Counted from the stretch's first letter, positions 26,396-33,548 are shown. The stretch: DNA of 64,000 bases from JAGNHN01 sp964590645 (GCA_964590645.1 CAZPYJ010000023.1:1-64000), one strand, 5' to 3'. Notes: a model not told the origin generated them from the letters alone. Program-made: numbers and translations.

Positions 26396-27610
26396 TTAGT
26401 GTTCTTTTCCTTCTTCCCGACTCCGCTTCTCCCTTTGGGCTCCCGGATGCCCGGTCTCACCAACCTTCTCCTGACTTCCCAAAAAAAGATCATATCGGAC
26501 ATATCGGCACTCGATGGGTCCATTGAAGAGGATGTGTCTCTCTGAAGGCTTCAGCCCCAGCCTTTTCAATGCATTCAGGTCTCCGGAAAACACCCAGGCT
26601 GAATGATCCTGGTAGCGTTGTTTCAGTACATCCCCGAAGGCCTGGTAGAGTTCTGTATTGTTTTTCGACTTGATGCGCTCATCATAGGGAGGATTGGTAA
26701 TGATCACGCCCTGGGGTTTGCGGGGATAGACGGCCTGAAAGGGCTTTTTCTCCAATTGGATCAGCTGAGTGAGGTGGGCTTTCTCGAGATTCTTCCGGGC
26801 CGCTTCGATGGCTCTCCAGGAAGCGTCCGAAGCACGGATGAGCAGGTCGCGTTCAGGGAGGATGCGCTGATCGGCTTCCTCCTTAATGCTTTGCCACAGA
26901 TCCCGGTCAAAATCATTCCATTTCAGAAATCCGTAAAAGCGCCGGTACTTCCCTGCCGGGATCTGCAGGGCCTGCATTGCCGCTTCGATGGCGATGGTAC
27001 CTGAGCCGCACATCGGATCCAGGAATTCTCCCTCACCTTTCCAACCGGAAAGCTTCACCAGGGCGGCAGCCAGGATCTCACTCAGGGGTGCGATCCCCAT
27101 CTCAGCTCGCCATCCCCTTTTATGTAAAGGTTCTCCCGAGCTGTCCAGGGAGATATGGCATTGATCGTTCCTGAGATGAACATTGATTCTGATGTCAGGC
27201 CTTTCCAGATCCACGGAAGGGCGTTGACCTGTTTTCTCTCTGAAATGATCCACGATGGCATCCTTGGCGCGCTGGGCTGCAAAACGGGAATGAGGCAGGA
27301 TCTCTCCTGAAGTAACCGCCTGGATGGCCAGGGTGGATTGAGGACTCAGGTATTGTTCCCAGTCGATGGCCCTGATCCGGGAATAATAATCATTCTGATC
27401 TTTAATAGAGAAAGCATCGACCTGCCATAATAAGCGAAGGGTAAAGCGGGAAAGGTAATTGACGTTATAGAGCAGTTTTTTATCCCCCCTGAAGGAAACC
27501 ATCCGGCGTCCCTTGCTGATATCGATGGCTCCGAGTACCTGCAATTCCTCCACCAGGAGGTCTTCCAGTCCGGCATACGTGGTGGCAACAAGACTTAAAT
27601 CACTGTTCAT
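26396..27610 (-). CDS. THUMP-domain RNA guanine-N2 methyltransferase (RlmL-like)
   Basis: A 404-residue SAM-dependent RNA methyltransferase. The N-terminal ferredoxin-like/THUMP region covers about 1-155 (ATTYAGLEDLLVEEL at the start), and the Rossmann methyltransferase domain follows with GEFLDPMCGSGTIAIEA and the catalytic motif TNPPYDERI typical of N2-guanine or N6-adenine transfer. It corresponds to the N-terminal half of E. coli RlmL (m2G2445 of 23S rRNA) without the RlmK half. The C-terminus has a charged tail (GAQREKRSREEGKEH) that reads into the pfkA leader. ATG 27610 gives the family-like start. Target base is inferred. Confidence 0.92.
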   Translation of the reverse strand: MNSDLSLVATTYAGLEDLLVEELQVLGAIDISKGRRMVSFRGDKKLLYNVNYLSRFTLRLLWQVDAFSIKDQNDYYSRIRAIDWEQYLSPQSTLAIQAVTSGEILPHSRFAAQRAKDAIVDHFREKTGQRPSVDLERPDIRINVHLRNDQCHISLDSSGEPLHKRGWRAEMGIAPLSEILAAALVKLSGWKGEGEFLDPMCGSGTIAIEAAMQALQIPAGKYRRFYGFLKWNDFDRDLWQSIKEEADQRILPERDLLIRASDASWRAIEAARKNLEKAHLTQLIQLEKKPFQAVYPRKPQGVIITNPPYDERIKSKNNTELYQAFGDVLKQRYQDHSAWVFSGDLNALKRLGLKPSERHILFNGPIECRYVRYDLFLGSQEKVGETGHPGAQREKRSREEGKEH

Positions 27611-27672
27611 CAGCTTAGCGTTCAGGGAAGCAGCGCCAGGCACTGCTCAGATTAGGGATGGAACAAACATAT

Positions 27673-27701
27673 AAAAAAAAGCCCCGACATAGCCGGGGCT
27701 C
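27673..27701 (-). terminator. Rho-independent terminator
   Basis: Minus-strand hairpin AGCCCCG-GCTA-TG-TCGGGGCT followed by eight T, 46 bases after the stop of the Cys-rich secreted protein at 27747. Confidence 0.85.
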
Positions 27702-27746
27702 ACCACAAAATGAAAAAGAGCACTTACTTCCTGATGCGAAGTTTCA

Positions 27747-28058
27747 TTATTCCTTCTCAGGCGTGGCCTGAGCAGTGGAAGTTCCTTTGTCACCACAGGC
27801 AGCCTTGGCTTTGCTGGAGCAGCAGCCACCCTTGCTTCCCTGAGTAGATGTGGCTGCAGTTTTGCTGCCACAATCTTTGGTGGTAGTACAATTTGCCTTA
27901 GTTTTGCTGTCGGCACAACTCTTCTTGCTCGCCTTGGTAGGATCCTTGTCCAGCTGGGCGTATTCGACATCGGCAGAAACGGTAGCCGCGGTGGCTGTTT
28001 CAACATTAACCGCCAGGATGAAGGCGAAGAGGCTGAGGATTACAAAAAATTTCTTCAT
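27747..28058 (-). CDS. Small secreted cysteine-rich protein
   Basis: A 103-residue protein of unknown function. It begins MKKFFVILSLFAFILAV with a signal peptide probably cleaved after ATAA. The mature part is Lys/Ser/Thr/Ala-rich and low complexity, with six cysteines in short SCADS, NCTTT, DCGS, GGCCSS and AACGD contexts and no known domain. The spacing of cysteines could suit metal or thiol chemistry, but this is speculation. The ATG at 28058 follows a TATCTTTG element at 28093-28100, and the gene has its own terminator. It is divergent from a two-component system across a 140-base spacer with four phased TGTTAA repeats, so it may be a target of that system. Confidence 0.8.
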   Translation of the reverse strand: MKKFFVILSLFAFILAVNVETATAATVSADVEYAQLDKDPTKASKKSCADSKTKANCTTTKDCGSKTAATSTQGSKGGCCSSKAKAACGDKGTSTAQATPEKE

Positions 28059-28092
28059 AGTATTGTTTGTTTTAGGTGTTTCAAACTCAAGC

Positions 28093-28100
28093 CAAAGATA
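28093..28100 (-). promoter_or_regulatory. TAnnTTTG -7 promoter element
   Basis: TATCTTTG on the minus strand, 34 bases before the ATG of the Cys-rich secreted protein and 22 bases from the first TGTTAA repeat. Confidence 0.55.
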
Positions 28101-28121
28101 TACCCCTTTTTGAATCGCAGC

Positions 28122-28159
28122 TGTTAATGAGCTGTTAAACACTGTTAACGATATGTTAA
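28122..28159. promoter_or_regulatory. Four phased TGTTAA direct repeats (putative response-regulator operator)
   Basis: TGTTAA begins at 28122, 28133, 28143 and 28154, so the copies are 11, 10 and 11 bases apart: one helical turn each, all on one face. The first three are CTGTTAA. OmpR/PhoB-family regulators bind such phased direct repeats; the complement TTAACA is the half-site known for B. subtilis PhoP. The block lies between the Cys-rich gene and the kinase gene, 40 bases before the latter. Confidence 0.7.
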
Positions 28160-28186
28160 AACCCGGAAGGCACTAAACAGCTTTCC

Positions 28187-28194
28187 TACCTTTA
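28187..28194 (+). promoter_or_regulatory. Degenerate -7 element (TACCTTTA) before the kinase gene
   Basis: One base off TAnnTTTG, ending four bases before the GTG at 28199. The TGTTAA block lies just upstream, where an activator would sit. Confidence 0.4.
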
Positions 28195-28198
28195 TCCT

Positions 28199-29494
28199 GT
28201 GAAAATCAAATCATTTAACTTCGTTATCATATTGATTTTCCTTGGTTTATCCGGGATCGTACTGACGCAGGTGTACTGGGTCAGGAATGCAATGAAGCTC
28301 AGGGAAGAGCAATACCATCAAACGATTGACCTCCACCTGAAAACGGTGGTCAACCGGCTGCTGCTGGCCAGTTCAGCCGAAATGATTGGCCAGACGCCTG
28401 TTTGCAACTCTGCCAGACCCGATGACAGTGTCCGTTTGGTGCAAATACTCTCTCCGGGCATACTCGACTCTATGATTTACGAGGAATTTGACCCCTTGCT
28501 GTCGCGGAAAGACTATCTCTTCGGGATAGTGAGGCCCCTTACTGCCGAGGTCCTGCTCTCCTCACGCGAAGCGGATACGGCCCGACTGCTCAGTGCCAAC
28601 CATCAGGTATCCCTCAGTTGCCTTTTCAATCACGACCCTCTCTACCTGCACTTCCTGCTGTGCAATGAGAGGGAACTGGCATACAAGAATGTTGGCTTCT
28701 GGCTTTTCCTTTCTCTGCTGTTTTTGTTGTCCATTTCCGGAGTATTTATATATATTATGCAGCGTTGGAAAAGACAGAAGCAACTGTCGGAGATCAAATC
28801 CGACTTTGTGAACAATATGACCCACGAATTTCGCACACCCATCAGTACCATCAGCCTGGCCAGCGAGATGCTGCTGAACAAAGATGTCCAGGACAAGAGC
28901 GCCAAAGTTTCCAAATATGCCCATATCATATTTAACGAGAATGCCAGGCTGCAGGGACAGGTGGAACGCATCCTTCAGATTGCCGTCATCGATAAAGATG
29001 ATTTTAAGATCAAAAGGAAATTCTTCGATGCCAATGATGTATTGCGCGGTCTCATCCGCAGTTTTGCAATGACTATTGAGAAACGGGAAGGTTTACTGCG
29101 CATCTGTCTGGATGCAAAGGAAACCATCCTCTTTGCCGACAGGGTGCACTTTACCAATATTATTGCCAACCTTATCGATAATGCCAACAAATACAGTCCA
29201 GAAAAGCCGGATATTACCCTGCACACTTCCAATACTCCTGACGGGCTGATGATTATGATAAAAGACCGGGGCATTGGGATTGCCAGGGAAAACCAGGAGC
29301 ACGTTTTCCGAAATCTTTATCGTGTTCCCACCGGCGACCTGCACGACGTAAAGGGCTTTGGGCTGGGATTGTATTATGTAAAACGAATGACAGAGTTGCA
29401 CGGCGGATATGTGAAAGTGGAAAGTGAGATTGGAAAAGGAAGCAAATTCTATGTATTTTTCCCCTTTGGAAAAGAGAACGAGGAAACAGAATGA
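28199..29494 (+). CDS. Sensor histidine kinase
   Basis: A 431-residue inner-membrane kinase starting with GTG. TM helix 1 spans about 8-28, a periplasmic sensor region of about 130 residues follows, and TM helix 2 is at about 165-187. The HisKA domain has the phospho-acceptor His209 in NNMTHEFRTP, and the HATPase domain shows NLIDNANKYSP, DRGIGI and KGFGLGLYYV. There is no HAMP domain. The architecture resembles the RprX-type kinases of Bacteroides. The response regulator gene overlaps its end by four bases (ATGA). The signal sensed is unknown. Operator-like repeats upstream suggest autoregulation. Confidence 0.94.
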   Translation: MKIKSFNFVIILIFLGLSGIVLTQVYWVRNAMKLREEQYHQTIDLHLKTVVNRLLLASSAEMIGQTPVCNSARPDDSVRLVQILSPGILDSMIYEEFDPLLSRKDYLFGIVRPLTAEVLLSSREADTARLLSANHQVSLSCLFNHDPLYLHFLLCNERELAYKNVGFWLFLSLLFLLSISGVFIYIMQRWKRQKQLSEIKSDFVNNMTHEFRTPISTISLASEMLLNKDVQDKSAKVSKYAHIIFNENARLQGQVERILQIAVIDKDDFKIKRKFFDANDVLRGLIRSFAMTIEKREGLLRICLDAKETILFADRVHFTNIIANLIDNANKYSPEKPDITLHTSNTPDGLMIMIKDRGIGIARENQEHVFRNLYRVPTGDLHDVKGFGLGLYYVKRMTELHGGYVKVESEIGKGSKFYVFFPFGKENEETE

Positions 29495-30195
29495 ACCTGA
29501 AAGCACGCATATTACTGGTAGAAGATGATATGAACCTGAGCACGGTTCTGGAAGATTATCTGGAAATAATGGGGCATACGGTGATCCTTTGCCACGATGG
29601 GGAGCAGGGGCTGAAGGCCTTTAACAATGGAAACATCGACCTCTGCCTGCTGGATGTGATGATGCCCCGGAAGGATGGCTTCAGCCTGGCGGAAGAGATA
29701 CGGAAGGAAGATGAAGCCGTGCCCATCATTTTTCTTACCGCCAAGTCATTGAAGGAAGACCGCATTAAAGGATTCCGCAGCGGTTGCGATGATTATATTA
29801 CCAAGCCGTTCAGTACCGAGGAACTGAGTCTGCGCATAACCGCAGTATTGAAGCGGTGTATGCACAATCCATTCTTACAGAACGGCGATGCGGAGATTGT
29901 GTTCGATTGCGGGAAGTATCGCTTTGATTATACTAATATGGAACTCCGCCTTGGCAATAAGGCCACTACCCTGACACGCAAAGAAGCTGATCTGCTGAGG
30001 CTTTTATGTGAGAATCCGAATAAGCTGATCAAGCGCGATACGGCTTTGAAAATGGTCTGGGGATCGAGCGACTATTTCATTGGAAGAAGTATGGACGTAT
30101 TTATCACCAAGCTCCGGAAATACCTGAAGGATGACCCTGATATCGCCATCACCAATGTACACGGAACCGGGTTCAAGCTGGAGACGAGACCCTAG
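29491..30195 (+). CDS. OmpR/PhoB-family response regulator
   Basis: A 234-residue DNA-binding response regulator. The receiver domain (about 1-120) has the acidic pocket VEDD at 10-13, phospho-acceptor Asp55 in CLLDVMMP, and the conserved Lys in ITKPF near 105. The C-terminal winged helix (about 140-233) has LTRKEADLLRLL and VHGTGFKLE. Overlap with the kinase gene implies a cognate pair, likely RprY-like. As an OmpR/PhoB member it should bind phased direct repeats such as the TGTTAA block at 28122-28159. Confidence 0.95.
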   Translation: MNLKARILLVEDDMNLSTVLEDYLEIMGHTVILCHDGEQGLKAFNNGNIDLCLLDVMMPRKDGFSLAEEIRKEDEAVPIIFLTAKSLKEDRIKGFRSGCDDYITKPFSTEELSLRITAVLKRCMHNPFLQNGDAEIVFDCGKYRFDYTNMELRLGNKATTLTRKEADLLRLLCENPNKLIKRDTALKMVWGSSDYFIGRSMDVFITKLRKYLKDDPDIAITNVHGTGFKLETRP

Positions 30196-30227
30196 GCCGG
30201 GAAACAAGGCTCAATGTTTAATGACCA

Positions 30228-31178
30228 ATGCCTAAGGTAACTGTGCCTTCCAAAAGCAACATCCACCCGGAATACCTTGCCCGTTTCAACCGGGTGCTGG
30301 ATTACATCGACCGCAAGCTCGACCAACATCTCAGCCTGGACGAGCTGGCCGCGGTAGCCAGCTTTTCCAAATTCCATTTCAGCCGACTGTTTCAGGCCTG
30401 CGCCGGGGAGTCACCCTACCAGTTTATCCTGAGAATACGCCTGGAAAAAGCGGCTACATTGCTTTGTACTGAAGCGGGAACGGCGGTGGGAGAGATCGCG
30501 GCCCGCTGCGGCTTCTCGGATCAGGCCATATTCTCCCGGAATTTCAAAACCCAGTTCGGGCATTCCCCTTCCGCCTACCGGAAAATAAAGGATAGCAAGA
30601 ATCATCAAAAGGAAGGCAAGAAGCATCAAACAGAACCGCAGACGAGCGCCTACTTTTGCTTCAGTACTAACCAAATCAAATGGAGAACGAATATGGAACT
30701 GAACAAAAGTGTGGAAGTAAAAGACCTTCCTGCAATGAGTGTGGCCTATGTGCGACATATCGGCCCTTATGCCGGAGATGAGAAACTTTTCGAAGGACTC
30801 TGGAATCGCCTTTTCACCTGGGCCGGCCCGCGGGGATTGATCGGGGGACCGGATTTTAAATCCCTGGTGATTTATCACGATGATCCCAATGTTACCGCTG
30901 CCGATAAGCTGAGGATGAGTGTCTGCATCACTGTTCCCAAGGACACCAAGGCAGAAGGGGAGATCGGGAAGATGGAGATAGAAGCCGCGCGCTATATGAT
31001 TGCCCGCTTTGTGGTGGATGCCACACAGTTTGCCCAGGCCTGGGAGTGGGTGTACGGCCAATGGCTGCCCACCAGCGGCTATCAACCCGATGATAAGCCC
31101 TGCTTTGAGATGTACCCCGAAGAACCCAAAGACGGAAAGTTTACCGTGGATATCTGCGTGCCGGTGAAACCCTTGTAA
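30228..31178 (+). CDS. AraC-family regulator with GyrI-like ligand domain
   Basis: A 316-residue regulator. Its N-terminal two-helix-turn-helix AraC domain covers about residues 15-115 (LSLDELAAVASFSKFHFSRLFQ and IAARCGFSDQAIFSRNFK), followed by a charged Lys/His/Gln linker (about 118-140) and a GyrI/SbmC-like effector-binding domain (about 155-315, ending KFTVDICVPVKPL). This Rob/BmrR-like arrangement usually senses small hydrophobic drugs or metabolites. No obvious target operon is adjacent; the nearest downstream feature is the IVP repeat array. It follows the response regulator by 32 bases and may be read through from it. Confidence 0.92.
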   Translation: MPKVTVPSKSNIHPEYLARFNRVLDYIDRKLDQHLSLDELAAVASFSKFHFSRLFQACAGESPYQFILRIRLEKAATLLCTEAGTAVGEIAARCGFSDQAIFSRNFKTQFGHSPSAYRKIKDSKNHQKEGKKHQTEPQTSAYFCFSTNQIKWRTNMELNKSVEVKDLPAMSVAYVRHIGPYAGDEKLFEGLWNRLFTWAGPRGLIGGPDFKSLVIYHDDPNVTAADKLRMSVCITVPKDTKAEGEIGKMEIEAARYMIARFVVDATQFAQAWEWVYGQWLPTSGYQPDDKPCFEMYPEEPKDGKFTVDICVPVKPL

Positions 31179-31191
31179 GGAGCGTTTATTC

Positions 31192-31237
31192 AGCAAGAGC
31201 ATACAGCAAGAGGGAGAGGACCCTGTATGCTCTTGCT
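31192..31237. terminator. Boundary hairpin of the array (15-bp perfect stem)
   Basis: AGCAAGAGCATACAG at 31192-31206 is perfectly complementary to 31223-31237, with a 16-base loop. It falls between the converging AraC gene and the first four-helix-bundle gene, so it may also stop transcription from either side, although no long T run follows. Confidence 0.5.
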
Positions 31238-31254
31238 GTGTGCTCTTGCTGCTT

Positions 31255-31605
31255 TTACGCTTGTTCCAAAGAGGTTATCATTGCATAAAGCATCCGTGAA
31301 AGCTCATCTGCGTTTGAGTACAGGCTTTGATAACCGGCTTGATCAATCGCACCCACTTGCTGCAGGATATCAAGGATAGCAGCACATTCAAAAACACTAC
31401 CTCTGGCAATGATCATAAAGTTTTTCTTGTCTGGCTTGGTTTTTCTTCCACTTCCTTCGGCAATATTCAATATGATACTCAATGAAGCGCGTTCCAGTTG
31501 ATTCTTTAATGGCTGTTTCAAGTATTCTGATTCTGTCAAGTCTTGCAGCTGACTATAATACTCTTTTGCTTTACCGTAAACGATCAACTTTTCAAAATCG
31601 AACAT
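31255..31605 (-). CDS. Four-helix-bundle protein (23S rRNA intervening-sequence/S23 family), copy 1
   Basis: A 116-residue protein of the S23/IVP four-helix-bundle family, first noticed inside 23S rRNA intervening sequences and related in fold to the Avd proteins of diversity-generating retroelements. Family marks are MFDFEKLIVYGKAKEYYSQ at the start and the central SLSIILNIAEGSGRK. The protein is likely a small RNA- or DNA-binding oligomer. No 23S rRNA gene and no reverse transcriptase are near. It differs from copy 3 at two residues near the C-terminus (MITSLEQA here, MIISLEQS there). Confidence 0.88.
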   Translation of the reverse strand: MFDFEKLIVYGKAKEYYSQLQDLTESEYLKQPLKNQLERASLSIILNIAEGSGRKTKPDKKNFMIIARGSVFECAAILDILQQVGAIDQAGYQSLYSNADELSRMLYAMITSLEQA

Positions 31606-31857
31606 ATTTCTTGCATAATATGGTTCCTTGATAATATATACGGATAAGAGGCTTGAAACGGAGAAAAACTCAGTAAAAAAGTCAGAATAGGCTGGATTGG
31701 AGCAAGAGCAAGAGCATACAGCAAGAGGTTAAGGGTTTCCTGGGTGCTCTTCACTGCTGGACGGAAGGATTTATTTTATGCAAGAGCAGGAGCATACAGC
31801 AAGAGGGAGAGGACCCTGTATGCTCTTGCTGTTATATCCTGTATGCTCTTGCTGGTT

Positions 31858-31910
31858 TTACGATTGTTCCAATGATATTATCATTGCATAAAGCATCCGT
31901 GAAAGCTCGT
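31858..31910 (-). pseudogene. Four-helix-bundle gene copy 2, 3' end only (runs into assembly gap)
   Basis: The stop codon and last codons (the same C-terminal SLEQS as copy 3) are present, then the sequence becomes N. The upstream flank of the unit resumes at 32011, so the gene body is hidden in the gap rather than shown to be broken. Probably an intact gene in the real genome. Confidence 0.7.
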
Positions 31911-32010
31911 NNNNNNNNNNNNNNNNNNNNNNNNNNNNNNNNNNNNNNNNNNNNNNNNNNNNNNNNNNNNNNNNNNNNNNNNNNNNNNNNNNNNNNNNNN
32001 NNNNNNNNNN
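31911..32010. other. Assembly gap (100 N)
   Basis: Exactly 100 N, a placeholder length. In copy 3 the distance between the flanking landmarks ('cgattgttcc' at 32207 and 'acggagaaaa' at 32607) is 400 bases; here 50 bases precede the N run, so about 350 bases are missing if the unit is complete. Confidence 0.95.
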
Positions 32011-32140
32011 ACGGAGAAAAACTCAGTAAAAAAGTCAGAATAGGCTGGATTGGAGCAAGAGCAAGTGCATACAGCATACAGGTTTTAGGGCTTTTTCAGG
32101 GGCTTTTTGTTGCTGGATGGAAGGATTTGTTTGATGCAAG

Positions 32141-32186
32141 AGCAAGAGCATACAGCAAGAGGGAGAGGACCCTGTATGCTCTTGCT
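32141..32186. repeat. Boundary hairpin of the array
   Basis: Same 15-base arms as the hairpin at 31192 (32141-32155 and 32172-32186) with the same loop. It separates copy 2 from copy 3. Confidence 0.6.
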
Positions 32187-32203
32187 GTATGCTCTTGCTG
32201 ATT

Positions 32204-32554
32204 TTACGATTGTTCCAATGATATTATCATTGCATAAAGCATCCGTGAAAGCTCGTCTGCGTTTGAGTACAGGCTTTGATAACCGGCTTGATCAATCGCA
32301 CCCACTTGCTGCAGGATATCAAGGATAGCAGCACATTCAAAAACACTACCTCTGGCAATGATCATAAAGTTTTTCTTGTCTGGCTTGGTTTTTCTTCCAC
32401 TTCCTTCGGCAATATTCAATATGATACTCAATGAAGCGCGTTCCAGTTGATTCTTTAATGGCTGTTTCAAGTATTCTGATTCTGTCAAGTCTTGCAGCTG
32501 ACTATAATACTCTTTTGCTTTACCGTAAACGATCAACTTTTCAAAATCGAACAT
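32204..32554 (-). CDS. Four-helix-bundle protein (23S rRNA intervening-sequence/S23 family), copy 3
   Basis: A 116-residue near-duplicate of the gene at 31255, identical apart from the last few residues (MIISLEQS). The same family marks are present: MFDFEKLIVYGKAKE at the start, LKNQLERASLSIILNIAEGSGRK in the middle. Preservation of the reading frame in two complete copies, with changes so few, is consistent with very recent duplication or with continuing selection; the sequence cannot tell which. It is flanked by hairpins at 32141-32186 and 32737-32782. Confidence 0.88.
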   Translation of the reverse strand: MFDFEKLIVYGKAKEYYSQLQDLTESEYLKQPLKNQLERASLSIILNIAEGSGRKTKPDKKNFMIIARGSVFECAAILDILQQVGAIDQAGYQSLYSNADELSRMLYAMIISLEQS

Positions 32555-32736
32555 ATTTCTTGCATAATATGGTTCCTTGATAATATATACGGATAAGAGG
32601 CTTGAAACGGAGAAAAACTCAGTAAAAAAGTCAGAATAGGCTGGATTGGAGCAAGAGCAAGTGCATACAGCATACAGGTTTTAGGGCTTTTTCAGGGGCT
32701 TTTTGTTGCTGGATGGAAGGATTTGTTTGATGCAAG

Positions 32737-32782
32737 AGCAAGAGCATACAGCAAGAGGGAGAGGACCCTGTATGCTCTTGCT
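32737..32782. repeat. Boundary hairpin of the array, tRNA-proximal
   Basis: Arms 32737-32751 and 32768-32782, identical to the others. It closes the array 20 bases from the 3' end of the tRNA. Confidence 0.6.
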
Positions 32783-32802
32783 GTATGCTCTTGCTGCTTT
32801 GT

Positions 32803-32872
32803 AGCCTCACCAGGACTCGAACCTGGATTTAAAGTTTAGGAAACTTCCGTTCTATCCCTTGAACTATGAGGC
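32803..32872 (-). tRNA. tRNA-Arg (anticodon CCT)
   Basis: On the minus strand a 70-base cloverleaf folds: acceptor GCCUCAU/GUGAGGC with one U-G pair, D stem GUUC/GAAC, anticodon stem GAAGU/ACUUU with loop UUCCUAA (anticodon CCU, reading AGG), and T arm CCAGG-UUCGAGU-CCUGG. The 3' CCA is not encoded. A TATATTTG element lies just upstream. The D loop is short. The repeat array abuts the 3' end. Confidence 0.92.
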
Positions 32873-32882
32873 CTATTGACTG

Positions 32883-32890
32883 CAAATATA
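32883..32890 (-). promoter_or_regulatory. TAnnTTTG -7 promoter element for tRNA-Arg
   Basis: TATATTTG on the minus strand, ten bases before the mature tRNA 5' end. Confidence 0.55.
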
Positions 32891-32923
32891 CACATTCACA
32901 CAATTGTGCACCAAAGTGAAGCC

Positions 32924-33025
32924 TTACTCTCCCTTCAATAGTTTCACAACACCTGCCTGTTGCAGGATTTCAATTAGCGCTTTTAATCCTGCGCCAGCAG
33001 AACAGCTGTGTAACATCAACTGCAT
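32924..33025 (-). CDS. Possible small protein (33 residues)
   Basis: A short frame MQLMLHSCSAGAGLKALIEI... of 33 codons begins inside the last codons of the NUDIX gene (10-base overlap) and ends at TAA 32924. The composition is protein-like, with an amphipathic helix (LKALIEILQQAGVVKLLKG). It could be a real small protein translated by coupling, or the decayed tail of a longer NUDIX C-terminus. No homology can be judged. Confidence 0.3.
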   Translation of the reverse strand: MQLMLHSCSAGAGLKALIEILQQAGVVKLLKGE

Positions 33026-33480
33026 AAGTTCTTCCCTCTTTCGTGCTTCCATTGCGTCAACATCTGTAAGGCTTCACGGCTTACCAGGCTGTGATCAAAG
33101 GCCAGGGGCGGAAGCCTGTCCAGGGGAAACCAGGCAGCCTCAGCCGCATCATCACCGGCCACCGCCACCGCATCTGCTGGGGCAAAGCCATAAAAGACAA
33201 TGCCAATGGTTCTTTGTCTCGGATCGCGGTCGAGGCCACTGAAAGCCCGAAACTGCTTCATTCTGATTCCCTGCAGTCCCGTTTCCTCCTCCAGCTCGCG
33301 TTCAGCCGTTTCTTCCAGGGTCTCATCCATATCCATAAATCCACCCGGCAGAGCCCACATCCCCTTGTAGGGCTCTTTTCCTCGGCGAATCAGCAATAAA
33401 GCATCACCGGATGCTCCGGATTTGAAGATCAGACAATCTGCAGTAACGGCAGGCCGGGGATAAGCATAGGTATAAGACAT
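33016..33480 (-). CDS. NUDIX hydrolase
   Basis: A 154-residue pyrophosphohydrolase. The Nudix box is complete: GGFMDMDETLEETAERELEEETGL-like, with the pattern GX5EX7REXXEEXG visible, starting about residue 45. The N-terminal YPRPAVTADCLIF and the RQRTIGIVFYGF segment are typical of ADP-ribose/NDP-sugar or NAD-related NUDIX enzymes; the substrate cannot be fixed. ATG 33480 follows a TACATTTG element at 33501-33508 with a leader of about 15 bases, and an upstream in-frame start would fall in or before the promoter. Confidence 0.93.
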   Translation of the reverse strand: MSYTYAYPRPAVTADCLIFKSGASGDALLLIRRGKEPYKGMWALPGGFMDMDETLEETAERELEEETGLQGIRMKQFRAFSGLDRDPRQRTIGIVFYGFAPADAVAVAGDDAAEAAWFPLDRLPPLAFDHSLVSREALQMLTQWKHERGKNLCS

Positions 33481-33500
33481 AGTGAAGAGACTGTTTTCTG

Positions 33501-33508
33501 CAAATGTA
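33501..33508 (-). promoter_or_regulatory. TAnnTTTG -7 promoter element
   Basis: TACATTTG on the minus strand, 21 bases before the NUDIX ATG, immediately after the terminator of the preceding gene. Confidence 0.55.
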
Positions 33509-33518
33509 ACAATCGCAT

Positions 33519-33548
33519 AAAAGAAAAGCCCCACCGGAGAGGTAGGGC
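33519..33548 (-). terminator. Rho-independent terminator
   Basis: Minus-strand stem GCCCTACC/GGTGGGGC (one G-U pair) with a five-base loop, followed by TTTTCTTTT. It closes the DIPFNT-repeat gene. Confidence 0.8.

Larger units (their letters stand above)
31192..32795. repeat. Tandem repeat array: three ~600-bp units each carrying a four-helix-bundle gene and a hairpin
   Basis: Three near-identical units lie head to tail (landmark 'ttgttcca' after the gene stop at about 31261, 31864 and 32210). Each carries a minus-strand four-helix-bundle gene, a conserved approximately 100-base upstream flank containing 'aagtcagaataggctggatt', and a boundary hairpin with 'gcaagagcatacag' arms. Four hairpins bound three units. 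The middle unit is interrupted by 100 N. The two complete units are nearly identical in DNA, indicating recent amplification. The array ends about 8 bases from the 3' end of tRNA-Arg. Confidence 0.85.

Noticed and set aside
31192..32795. 23S rRNA intervening sequence locus
   Set aside because: IVP-type genes are present but there is no 23S rRNA sequence on either side; the only RNA gene is tRNA-Arg.
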